DNA of 64,000 nucleotides from Oreohelix idahoensis (taxonomy: Eukaryota; Mollusca; Gastropoda; Stylommatophora; Oreohelicidae): positions 248,001 to 312,000 of the forward strand of contig JAMPIV010019845.1 of the NCBI GenBank assembly GCA_024509875.1. The letters run 5' to 3'. The position numbers were made by a program, and so were the translations under genes. Shown here piece by piece: positions 10,921 to 19,773 of the stretch. Under the pieces are notes generated by a model. It worked only from the letters and a program-made list of their open reading frames with translations. It had not been told where the DNA came from and made no database searches. Each line of letters starts with the position of its first letter. Position 1 is the first letter of the stretch.

Positions 10921-13200
10921 CTAAGAAAATCTGCTCCTACATTTTGTTTTCATGGATATAGATTTATCCTTCGCTATCTCTCTTTTCCCAGTTCGGCTTT
11001 TCATCCAGGCCCTTACCGCTGGTGAAATGGGGTCGGTAGGTTTCCCTTGAAGTTTACCGCCCTCTTTTCGTTGATAGTTGGTTGCGGTTTTCCCTCGCAA
11101 ATTCGTAGGTGTTTGATTTTGGCTACGTGATTTGTTCTTTTCTTCCAGTGCATGGGTTTCAGACTGCAATTCAACCTGTGTGGGATGTTTCTTTTCCCCT
11201 CCAGTGCAAATCTCGGGAGTACCCATGATGGCTGGTTTGCTTGTAGACTTTTGAAGACTCTTCCGCCGACTTTCTGAATCTACATGAGTGCACTCTGGAC
11301 AGGAATTTACATACCAATTGATGTCTTCCGTAATACCTGGCCAGTAGTACTGGGTGGCTATTCTTTGTTTTGTGGCACCATTACCCAGGTGTTCACTCAA
11401 AGTTATGTGCCCCCAGCCTATAACCTTATTTCTATAGGTGGATGGTACAACAATTTGACCATGACTTTTCGTCCCTCTGCCAGCTTTCCTGTGCAAGAGT
11501 CCATGTTCCATATAGAAATTTCCTTTCCTTGGAGTGTTATGTGGTTTTGACAGTTTGCCAAAACAAGGCTTCAATGTGCTGTCAGCTACTTGAGCCCGTT
11601 TCATTTCAGTAGAATGAAATTTTAATTTGGTGTCCCTCTCTATGTTCCTGGAGTCAGACCTGGTCTGGATTTCTGCCATAACCATAGGTTTCACCGGGTT
11701 TCCCAAGAAAACATATCTACGCCCCAACATCAGGGGGTAAAAGGGATCATCTAACACTGCTGCATTTATCTCCCCTTCCACATAGCGACAACTGACATGA
11801 ATCTTTGCTATGGGTAAAGTGAGGGGTAATGCTCCTTTTAGTGGCCCTTGAATATCTACTGTTTCTGTGGTGATTTGTTCAGGGCGCACCAGAGATGCAC
11901 ACACGACTGCGTCATAGGACAAACCTGTGTCATACATTCCTGTGACTTGTTTGCCATTCACAGTCACTATCTCCTGTGTAGGTGGGTGATGGAGGCTATT
12001 CTGACTCACTGTCAGTTCCTTCCTATCCGAAGTCCTCACCTGTAGACATGCAGAATGATGAAGAGGTTTTTTCCTTCCACAATTATCAGTGTTGTGGTTG
12101 TTCATTTTGCAGAACTTACACCATTTTTCTTCCCTTCGTGAGGGTTTATTGTTATATCCTGGAGGGTTCTTGTCTTTGTAGTTATATCTTTGGTTGTTCT
12201 TGGTTGTATTGTCCTTTTGTTCAAACTCGTTTTGGTTTTGTGGTGACTTGAAACTATCTCCCTGCTTCCTCTTATTTCCTTGAGTCAGGGGGTGAGCCAG
12301 TTTGTGACTTTCTGCATAGATGATTATTTCATCTAATCTCTCTCTTTTATGTTCTACCAGGAATGTCTTCGTCTCAGGAGACATGGACTCCAGGAGTTGT
12401 TCTATCAACATCATCTCCTTGATCCCTTCAAAATCCTGATTGAAGTTTCCTAACTGACACCACCTCAGCAAGTAACTTTCCAACCTTGCTGAGAACTGCT
12501 GATATGTTTCTCCTGTCTGGAGCATAGCAGTTCTAAATCGCCTTCTATAAGCTTCTGCGTTTTGTTCGTAACGCAACAACAATGCTTGTTTCAAGGCTTC
12601 ATAGTTTTCCTGATCTTCTTTTTGCATCTTCAAGTAGACATTATAAGATACTCCTCTCAATCCCTGTGACAACTTCAAATTCCACTTTTCTTTTTCTAGG
12701 CCATAAGTAGTGGCCAATCGTTCATATCTGTCAAGGTAATCCTCTATTCCCTCTTCTTTCTCCACAAATGGGTCCAAGTGGAAGTTCATAGCTCCATTGG
12801 AGGTGCTTTGGCTGGCGCTGGTATCCGAATGAGATGACCTACTACCATTAGTAGTAGCCACTGCCTGTATTTCAAGCTCTTTTAATCTCAGTTCATGGTC
12901 TCTATCAGCTTGTAGCTTCCTTTCCTCAGCTGTTAATCTTCTTTCTTCAGCCTCCAATTTCTTGGCTTGAGCCTCAACTTCCAACAGCAGCCTCTTTTCT
13001 TCAGCTTCCATTCTTTTGGCTTCTCTCTCAGCTTCTAGTCTTTTGGCTTCTCTCTCAGCTTCTGCTTGCAGCTTCCTTTCCTCTCTATCCATATGTTTGT
13101 CCACTTCAGTTGTGACATACTGGACGAGAGCATCACCTGTCAAGCCCAGCTCTTTTCCCATTTGCATGATCGCAGTTCTGAACTTCACTAAGTCAGCCAT
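10921..13200 (-). CDS. Gag-protease-integrase zinc finger polyprotein (element A)
   Basis: This is an uninterrupted 759-residue frame starting at ATG 13200. Residues 1-30 (GKELGLTG region) and a charged coiled coil (about 35-112) resemble the Gag N-termini of the other three LTR elements here. Residues about 138-305 are a capsid-like region whose C-terminal half (ETYQQFSARLESYLLRW, then LIEQLL) resembles the SCAN domain. A CCHC knuckle lies at 361-374 (C361, C364, H369, C374). A retropepsin-like region has DTG at 424-426. An H2C2 integrase zinc finger uses H598, H604, C634 and C637. After about residue 650 the sequence is basic and low-complexity, with no DDE core. Protease followed directly by integrase is the Gmr1-like order. 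An intact frame suggests Gag function was kept, or simply youth. Confidence 0.9.
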   Translation of the reverse strand: MADLVKFRTAIMQMGKELGLTGDALVQYVTTEVDKHMDREERKLQAEAEREAKRLEAEREAKRMEAEEKRLLLEVEAQAKKLEAEERRLTAEERKLQADRDHELRLKELEIQAVATTNGSRSSHSDTSASQSTSNGAMNFHLDPFVEKEEGIEDYLDRYERLATTYGLEKEKWNLKLSQGLRGVSYNVYLKMQKEDQENYEALKQALLLRYEQNAEAYRRRFRTAMLQTGETYQQFSARLESYLLRWCQLGNFNQDFEGIKEMMLIEQLLESMSPETKTFLVEHKRERLDEIIIYAESHKLAHPLTQGNKRKQGDSFKSPQNQNEFEQKDNTTKNNQRYNYKDKNPPGYNNKPSRREEKWCKFCKMNNHNTDNCGRKKPLHHSACLQVRTSDRKELTVSQNSLHHPPTQEIVTVNGKQVTGMYDTGLSYDAVVCASLVRPEQITTETVDIQGPLKGALPLTLPIAKIHVSCRYVEGEINAAVLDDPFYPLMLGRRYVFLGNPVKPMVMAEIQTRSDSRNIERDTKLKFHSTEMKRAQVADSTLKPCFGKLSKPHNTPRKGNFYMEHGLLHRKAGRGTKSHGQIVVPSTYRNKVIGWGHITLSEHLGNGATKQRIATQYYWPGITEDINWYVNSCPECTHVDSESRRKSLQKSTSKPAIMGTPEICTGGEKKHPTQVELQSETHALEEKNKSRSQNQTPTNLRGKTATNYQRKEGGKLQGKPTDPISPAVRAWMKSRTGKREIAKDKSISMKTKCRSRFS

Positions 13201-13477
13201 TATATTAAGTTAAGTAGGGTATGAAAACTTACCTAAACTTACTTAAAATAATTATCAAATGGACAACACAATTAATCGTGCAACCTTGTGATAGTCAATA
13301 TTTACTGAGTACTCTAAGGTACTGTTACTGAGAAAAAAAATCTATTCTAGAATTTTCAAAAAAAAATTTTTTTTTTTTTTTTTTTTCTCTATTGGTGGCC
13401 CAAGATAGACTAAAGATAGATGTATAGATAGAGGATGGCTCAGGATATACGAGAATATCCCGCGATCGAGCCCCCAC
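13201..13477 (-). other. Leader and primer binding site of element A
   Basis: This short untranslated leader lies between the 5' LTR and the Gag start. The minus strand just inside the LTR (13477 downward) reads GTGGGGGCTCGATCGCGGGA, the position and TGG-type start expected for tRNA priming. A run of A then T (13351-13386) occurs within it and is prone to length error. Confidence 0.65.
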
Positions 13478-15397
13478 TGTAGCGGAAGGTTTTATATGTG
13501 TGAGATGATAGTGCTAGAGTAGAAATAGTATTCTCTCCAGAATGTGTGAGGTCCCAGTGACAGAGAAGTACACTGGTATCACTCGATAGTCACGGCTGTG
13601 AAAGTATCTGGACTGAAAATATTCAGAGAACAGTCAGACCTTACTGCGCCACCTCCGCTATGTGACCACCTGTGATATAATAAAAATTCAACCAAACTCA
13701 GTATCAACTATATTGAATGAATAAAGCTGGTGAATACAATTTATATCCTCTTTATTTACATCTATCTAATTGTGGTGATTGTGTGTGACTGGTGATACAA
13801 AAGTTATATTTATACAAAACCAAATTGGCGAATTCAATTACAGTTTTTGCAAGTTAAACTAAAATGTCATTTCTTTAGACTCTTCCAATTAGTTGGGTAA
13901 TAGACTTCTTCACTGTCTTATTCACTTTATAACTTTCACTAGTTTATCACGCAAATTGTCATCACAAAACTCTGCTTGACAATTATCACTTCTTGGTTGC
14001 ACGATTGTCACAAATATCACTCATCTGTTAGGTTAATCAGTGTTTCATATGAGATGTACAGCTTCAGTAGGTCTTGCTTCTACCAATCCAGACACTGCCG
14101 GGGCGATTCGCATTGATCATCGAGCAATTCTTGATCATTGACCTCTGACTTTTGGTTGACAAGTATGAACCTGCAGATAATTGTAGGATATGTGGCTATT
14201 TGTGGATAACAATTACCACATTCCTATTGTAGGTGAGATGAATTTGTTTTCAGATGTATGCGTGAAAATGCATGATTATGGATCAGTGACAAGACAGGTG
14301 TCTACTGTGGAACATTTTATAAAATCAAATAATACAAAATAATATGTACACACATATATGGTATGAGGTTATAGTATCCCCCTGCCTGACACGTTAGCTC
14401 TGTAAAGTGCAGTAACTTGATGACAGAATGAATAAGCCCTGATAATGATTGTGCTAGCCCTGATACGGACTCAGTCATGGTGGTTATATTTCGGGTTCCA
14501 ATCTTCAACAATCATATCAAGTAATAAATTAATATACATGATACTTTCATAACATATAGATTAAACAAATCCTGAAATAAAGTTGTAATTACTGTATTAT
14601 TTTACATAGTAACTTTACATACCCTCGCAGGATCTAATTAAGATCAGTAAAGACTGGCTTTAGTGGAGTAACAGAACTGCCTGGCTGCAAATAACAAGAT
14701 ATTGGCCGTGACACGTTTCTCTCTCTCCAGCCGTTGTCCTTCTGTCTTGCCTCGCTGTACAAGTGAATTTGAAATCATTTACGTCCGCCCTTATATATGC
14801 AGCTACCGGACGTACAGGAAACAAGGCTCGCAACTCCAGCAAACTTCCCAAAAAAGTTGTAACTTCGGGGGGTTTGTGCTAGAGGTGTTTCAAACCTTGG
14901 TCTCGTGCATTTCACCTTTCCCAGTTCAAGCCTTTGGAGTTATATATTTCCGTTCTCCATGAGTTGACCTTTATATCCATATGTTGTTTTCCTATATCTG
15001 TCGTGTTAACGATTTTATATTGAATTATAAATAGGAAAAACACAGGATTTCTCAATGCACGGACACTATTCTTGCGAAATTCTTCACAACTACTTACTCC
15101 CTTCTGATTTCCTTGTACCTATACATAAATGAAGATATTCCCGTCAAAAGGAGACCATTCTCATCCTTGTCTGTCATTCCGTTCTCCTTCCCGATGTCTA
15201 ATTCTAACCATGATTTCGGACGATTTATTCTTCCTTATACACTCGCCGAAGTCATTCTATCTGACCGTGGGAAACCCCTTCTCTGATTGGCTGCCCTAGA
15301 TACACACAGGAAAATACCCCTGCATTCCTTTGTTCAGGTCAGCACACTGGTGTCCCACTTTTCGGTCTTCAAACATTTAACTAGGCAATGCGTAACA
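13478..15397 (-). repeat. 5' LTR of element A, 1920 bp
   Basis: On the plus strand it runs from TGTAGCGG to GCGTAACA, so the minus-strand LTR begins TGTTACGC and ends CCGCTACA, with canonical TG/CA ends. It is unusually long for a Ty3-type LTR. A TATA-like box lies at 14791-14798 on the minus strand. Confidence 0.93.
14791..14798 (-). promoter_or_regulatory. TATA-like box in the LTR of element A
   Basis: ATATATAAGGGCGG on the minus strand lies about 600 bp inside the 5' LTR, and the identical site in the 3' LTR is at 10203-10210. It is the best candidate core promoter for the element's transcript. An AATAAA for 3' end formation lies about 1 kb downstream (9158-9163, minus, in the 3' LTR). 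Confidence 0.45.
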
Positions 15398-15504
15398 TGG
15401 TATGTTCTATACTTACGTTTCCTTTCCTCATTACCACTTTCCTTGTCGTTCTCAACAAGTTCTCGCTTTTTACCAACACTTGCCAAATTAAAAAATCTTT
15501 CCAT
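15398..15504 (-). pseudogene. hAT transposase N-terminus (cut off)
   Basis: The minus-strand ATG is at 15504-15502 and opens MERFFNLASVGKKRE, with a KRKYRTY motif about 30 residues in. This is the usual beginning of ZBED5-like transposases, just before their BED finger. The frame is broken after about 35 codons by LTR element A, and the rest of the gene resumes, after a gap, at 8920. Right-end sequence and inverted repeat of the hAT lie between here and 15811. Confidence 0.75.
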
Positions 15505-15943
15505 AGTTTAAATCAAACTCACAACACAATCAAAAACGTTTGAAAACAGAAAATCACCGTGTTACCTTCTATGGTCGCACGAGGAGAATGCGCGGAAAGT
15601 TGATAGGCGGGTCGGAGGAGCGGGACTTTAAAGGCTGGCCAACATCAAAAGTTAAATTTCTCCGGGGTCACGCAGGTTGACAAACACCAAAAATGAAATT
15701 TCCCACAGCTCTGTGTTTTCTTTACAGGTAAATACGAAAAAAATCCACGCCCACCCACGGCGCCCCTGACCGTCAGTCAGGGCGCCGCGGCGCACAGGAT
15801 GAAAACCGCTGGTGTATGGTAATAGTGGAATTATCAAAGGTAAATAAGCTTTATGGTGCACCTACCAGAGTGGTTTTGCCCATTTCTCTACATAAGGCAA
15901 TACCTTTACTTATATTTATGACCTAACACAACTTTTACCTGTG

Positions 15944-16135
15944 CCTAGATTAGCGACCTCGCAAGGCTTAAGGCAACAAGACAAAATCAGAAGGGTCATT
16001 GTAAGAGACTTGTTCGCCGATGTCGCTGCAGTCCTCACTCAAAAGTCAACAGGAGCTCCAGAGCTTGAAGAATCGCCTCTCTCAAGTTGGCAAGGACTTT
16101 GGCCTCAGAATAAGTTTAAAGAAAACAAATATATG
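15944..16135 (+). pseudogene. LINE reverse transcriptase fragment
   Basis: In three shifting frames the sequence gives DLARLKA, then IRRVIVRDLFADVAAVLTQ, then LKNRLSQVGKDFGLRISLKK. This is the block around the FADD catalytic box of non-LTR reverse transcriptases and the following FGL-I-LKKT motif. FADD is FADV here and at least two frameshifts occur. It is an old fragment of about 190 bp with no other LINE part visible nearby. Confidence 0.7.
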
Positions 16136-16185
16136 ACTTGCAGAGTTGTCTGTCCTAGAAAGTCTCAAGTCAAGTTTCAAATCTG

Positions 16186-19100
16186 TTAGGACAAATTCCA
16201 ATAGTTTCTGTATAGACGTGTTCAAACTTCCTGGACAAATGCCAATAGTTTCTGTATAGACGTGTTCAAACTTCCTGGACAAATGCCAATAGTTTCTGTA
16301 TAGACGTGTTCAAACTTCCTGGACAAATGCCAATAGTTTCTGCATAGACGTGTTCAAACTTCCTGGACAAATGCCAATAGTTTCTGTATAGACGTGTTCA
16401 AACGTCCTGGACAAATGCCAATAGTTTCTGCATAGACGTGTTCAAACTTCCTGGACAAATGCCAATAGTTTCTGCATAGATGTTTTCAAACTTCCTGGAC
16501 AAATGCCAATAGTTTCTGTATAGACGTGTTCAAACTTCCTGGACAAATGCCAATAGTGTCTGTATAGACGTGTTCAAACTTCCTGGACAAATGCCAATAG
16601 TTTCTGCATAGACGTGTTCAAACTTCCCGGACAAATGCTAATAGTTTCTGCATAGACGTGTTCAAACTTCCTGGACAAATGCCAATAGTTTCTGTATAGA
16701 CGTGTTCAAACTTCCTGGACAAATGCCGATAGTTTCTGTATAGACGTGTTCAAACTTCCTGGACAAATGCCAATAGTTTCTGCATAGACGTGTTCAAACT
16801 TCCTGGACAAATGCCAATAGTTTCTGCATAGACGTGTTCAAACTTCCTGGACAAATGCCAATAGTTTCTGTATTGACGTGTTCAAACTTCCTGGACAAAT
16901 GCCAATAGTTTCTGCATAGACGTGTTCAAACTTCCTGGACAAATGCCAATAGTTTCTGTATAGACGTGTTCAAACTTCCTGGACAAATGCCAATAGTTTC
17001 TGTATAGACGTGTTCAAACTTCCTGGACAAATGCCAATAGTTTCTGTATAGACGTGTTCAAACTTCCTGGACAAATGCCAATAGTTTCTGTATAGACGTG
17101 TTCAAACTTCCTGGACAAATGCCAATAGTTTCTGCATAGACGTGTTCAAACTTCCTGGACAAATGCCAATAGTTTCTGTATAGACGTGTTCAAACTTCCT
17201 GGACAAATGCCAATAGTTTCTGCATAGACGTGTTCAAACTTCCTGGACAAATGCCAATAATTTCTGCATAGACGTGTTCAAACTTCCTGGACAAATGCCA
17301 ATAGTTTCTGTATAGACGTGTTCAAACTTCCTGGACAAATGCCAATAGTTTCTGCATAGACGTGTTCAAACTTCCTGGACAAATGCCAATAGTTTCTGTA
17401 TAGACGTGTTCAAACTTCCTGGACAAATGCCAATAGTTTCTGTATAGACGTGTTCAAACTTCCTGGACAAATGCCAATAGTTTCTGCATAGACGTGTTCA
17501 AACTTCCTGGACAAATGCCAATAGTTTCTGCATAGACGTGTTCAAACTTCCTGGACAAATGCCAATAGTTTCTGTATAGACGTGTTCAAACTTCCTGGAC
17601 AAATGCCAATAGTTTCTGCATAGACGTGTTCAAACTTCCTGGACAAATACCAATAGTTTCTGTATAGACGTGTTCAAACATCCTGGACAAATGCCAATAG
17701 TTTCTGTATAGACGTGTTCAAACTTCCTGGACAAATGCCAATAGTTTCTGCATAGACGTGTTCAAACTTCCTGGACAAATGCCAATAGTTTCTGTATAGA
17801 CGTGTTCAAACTTCCTGGACAAATGCCAATAGTTTCTGCATAGACGTGTTCAAACTTCCTGGACAAAATGCCAATAGTTTCTGTATAGACGTGTTCAAAC
17901 TTCCTGGACAAATGCCAATAGTTTCTGTATAGACGTGTTCAAACTTCCTGGACAAATGCCAATAGTTTCTGCATAGACGTGTTCAAACTTCCTGGACAAA
18001 TGCCAATAGTTTCTGTATAGACGTGTTCAAACTTCCTGGACAAATGCCAATAGTTTCTGTATAGACGTGTTCAAACTTCCTGGACAAATGCCAATAGTTT
18101 CTGTATAGACGTGTTCAAACTTCCTGGACAAATGCCAATAGTTTCTGCATAGACGTGTTCAAACTTCCTGGACAAATGCCAATAGTTTCTGCATAGACGT
18201 GTTCAAACTTCCTGGACAAATGCCAATAGTTTCTGTATAGACGTGTTCAAACTTCCTGGACAAATGCCAATAGTTTCTGCATAGACGTGTTCAAACTTCC
18301 TGGACAAATGCCAATAGTTTCTGCATAGACGTGTTCAAACTTCCTGGACAAATGCCAATAGTTTCTGCATAGACGTGTTCAAACTTCCTGGACAAATGCC
18401 AATAGTTTCTGCATAGACGTGTTCAAACTTCCTGGACAAATGTTAATAGTTTCTGCATAGACGTGTTCAAACTTCCTGGACAAATGCCAATAGTTTCTGC
18501 ATAGACGTGTTCAAACTTCCTGGACAAATGCCAATAGTTTCTGCATAGACGTGTTCAAACTTCCTGGACAAATGCCAATAGTTTCTGCATAGACGTGTTC
18601 AAACTTCCTGGACAAATGCCAATAGTTTCTGCATAGACGTGTTCAAACTTCCTGGACAAATGCCAATAGTTTCTGCATAGACGTGTTCAAACATCCTGGA
18701 CAAATGCCAATAGTTTCTGTATAGACGTGTTCAAACATCCTGGACAAATGCCAATAGTTTCTGCATAGACGTGTTCAAACTTCCTTGACAAATGCCAATA
18801 GTTTCTGTATAGACGTGTTCAAACTTCCTGGACAAATGCCAATAGTTTCTGTATAGACGTGTTCAAACTTCCTGAACAAATGCCAATAGTTTCTGTATAG
18901 ACGTGTTCAAACTTCCTGGACAAATGCCAATAGTTTCTGTATAGACGTGTTCAAACTTCCTGGACAAATGCCAATAGTTTCTGTATAGACGTGTTCAAAC
19001 TTCCTGGACAAATGCCAATAGTTTCTGTATAGACGTGTTCAAACTTCCTGGACAAATGCCAATAGTTTCTGTATAGACGTGTTCAAACTTCCTGGACAAA

Positions 19101-19270
19101 TGCCAATAGTTTCTGTATAGACGTGTTCAAACTTCCTGGACAAATGCCAATAGTTTCTGCATAGACGTGTTCAAACTTCCTGGACAAATGCCAATAGTTT
19201 CTGCATAGACGTGTTCAAACTTCCTGGACAAATGCCAATAGTTTCTGCATAGACGTGTTCAAACTTCCTT
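16186..19270. repeat. 44-bp minisatellite, about 70 copies
   Basis: The unit is CAATAGTTTCTGYATAGACG followed by TGTTCAAACTTCCTGGACAAATGC, with an exact 44-bp spacing almost throughout (one extra A near 17866). The commonest variation is T or C in TGTATAG/TGCATAG, with rarer ACATCCTGG, ATGTTAAT and ATTGACG variants. Divergence between units is a few per cent or less. No spacers are present, so this is not a CRISPR array. Confidence 0.97.
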
Positions 19271-19274
19271 AAAA

Positions 19275-19430
19275 TCATCATCATGTTCCTCTGCGCTGCT
19301 TGCGGAGCATAAGGCACCACTACAGCTGGTCTCTTGCAGGAAGCCTGTTGTCACATGATCTTGTAGTGGTGGTTTATGTAGCAATTTGTTGTTAATGGTG
19401 AGGTTGCCAACCTCATGCATATTAGTTAGC
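19275..19430 (+). repeat. Dispersed hairpin repeat, copy 3
   Basis: It starts in TCATCATCAT and contains ACTACAGCTGGTC, CAGGAAGCCTG, AGTGGTGGTTTATGTAGC and GAGGTTGCCAACCTC, which is a near-perfect hairpin. It directly follows the 44-bp array, exactly as copy 1 directly follows the 50-bp array. Confidence 0.55.
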
Positions 19431-19440
19431 CTTCTACGAC

Positions 19441-19773
19441 ATGCTTGAGGGGGGGAACACTAGACCATTCTTTTTTCTTTTCTTTTTTTTTTTGCCTCTT
19501 CAGAGACCCGTGGGAAATGCACGCAAATACATTTTCTAAAATATTAACACACTACAAAATTAGAAATAACAAGAATAAATGCGGTCAGTTAAAGGCAGGT
19601 GGAATTTAGAGGAATATCCCTAGAATAATGTGAACTCACAAACTTATTTCTTGATAGCAGTATAGACAAAGTAGGAGGAATAGGCAGTGATGTCAAAGTA
19701 AGAATACACAAGTAAGACGCGTTTTCCTTCCTTTGGGAAATACGAATCTTCAGTTCAAAGGTCAAGGAATTAT
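19441..19773. other. Spacer between two minisatellites
   Basis: Contains a pyrimidine tract at 19468-19500 and otherwise nothing recognised. Confidence 0.5.

Larger units (their letters stand above)
8920..15397 (-). mobile_element. LTR retrotransposon A (Ty3, Gmr1-like, lacks RT)
   Basis: Two direct repeats (8920-10809 and 13478-15397) flank an internal region with, on the minus strand, a primer-binding-like TGGGGGCTCGATCG just after the 5' LTR, one long coding frame, and a purine-rich tract before the 3' LTR. The coding frame has Gag, protease and only the zinc finger of integrase. No reverse transcriptase, RNase H or integrase core is present, so the element could move only with help from another element. 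The copy is young: I found two indels and no substitutions between its LTRs. The outermost 36 bp of the 3' LTR are missing at the left junction, so no target duplication can be read. Confidence 0.92.
7218..15811 (-). mobile_element. hAT DNA transposon split by an LTR element
   Basis: The left terminal inverted repeat is CATCGGTTTTCAACC at 7218. The right end, read inward on the minus strand from 15811, is CAGCGGTTTTCATCC. Flanking 8-bp duplications are GTGTATGA (7210-7217) and GTGTATGG (15812-15819), 7 of 8 identical; 8 bp is the length expected for hAT. The transposase, of the ZBED5/SCAND3-like group, lies on the minus strand: its start is at 15398-15504 and its remainder at 7675-8920. LTR element A (8920-15397) sits between the two pieces. 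About 150-200 residues of transposase expected between them are absent. The element is old and inactive, with a nonsense codon and frameshifts. Confidence 0.9.

Noticed and set aside
10921..13200. Element A as a domesticated host gene
   Set aside because: Although the frame is intact and lacks RT, it is flanked by near-identical LTRs with a primer site and purine tract. A young mobile copy explains it without invoking host use.
10072..14962. Identical 63- and 86-codon frames at 10072/14660 and 10114/14702
   Set aside because: They are duplicate frames in the two LTRs of element A and are not independent genes.
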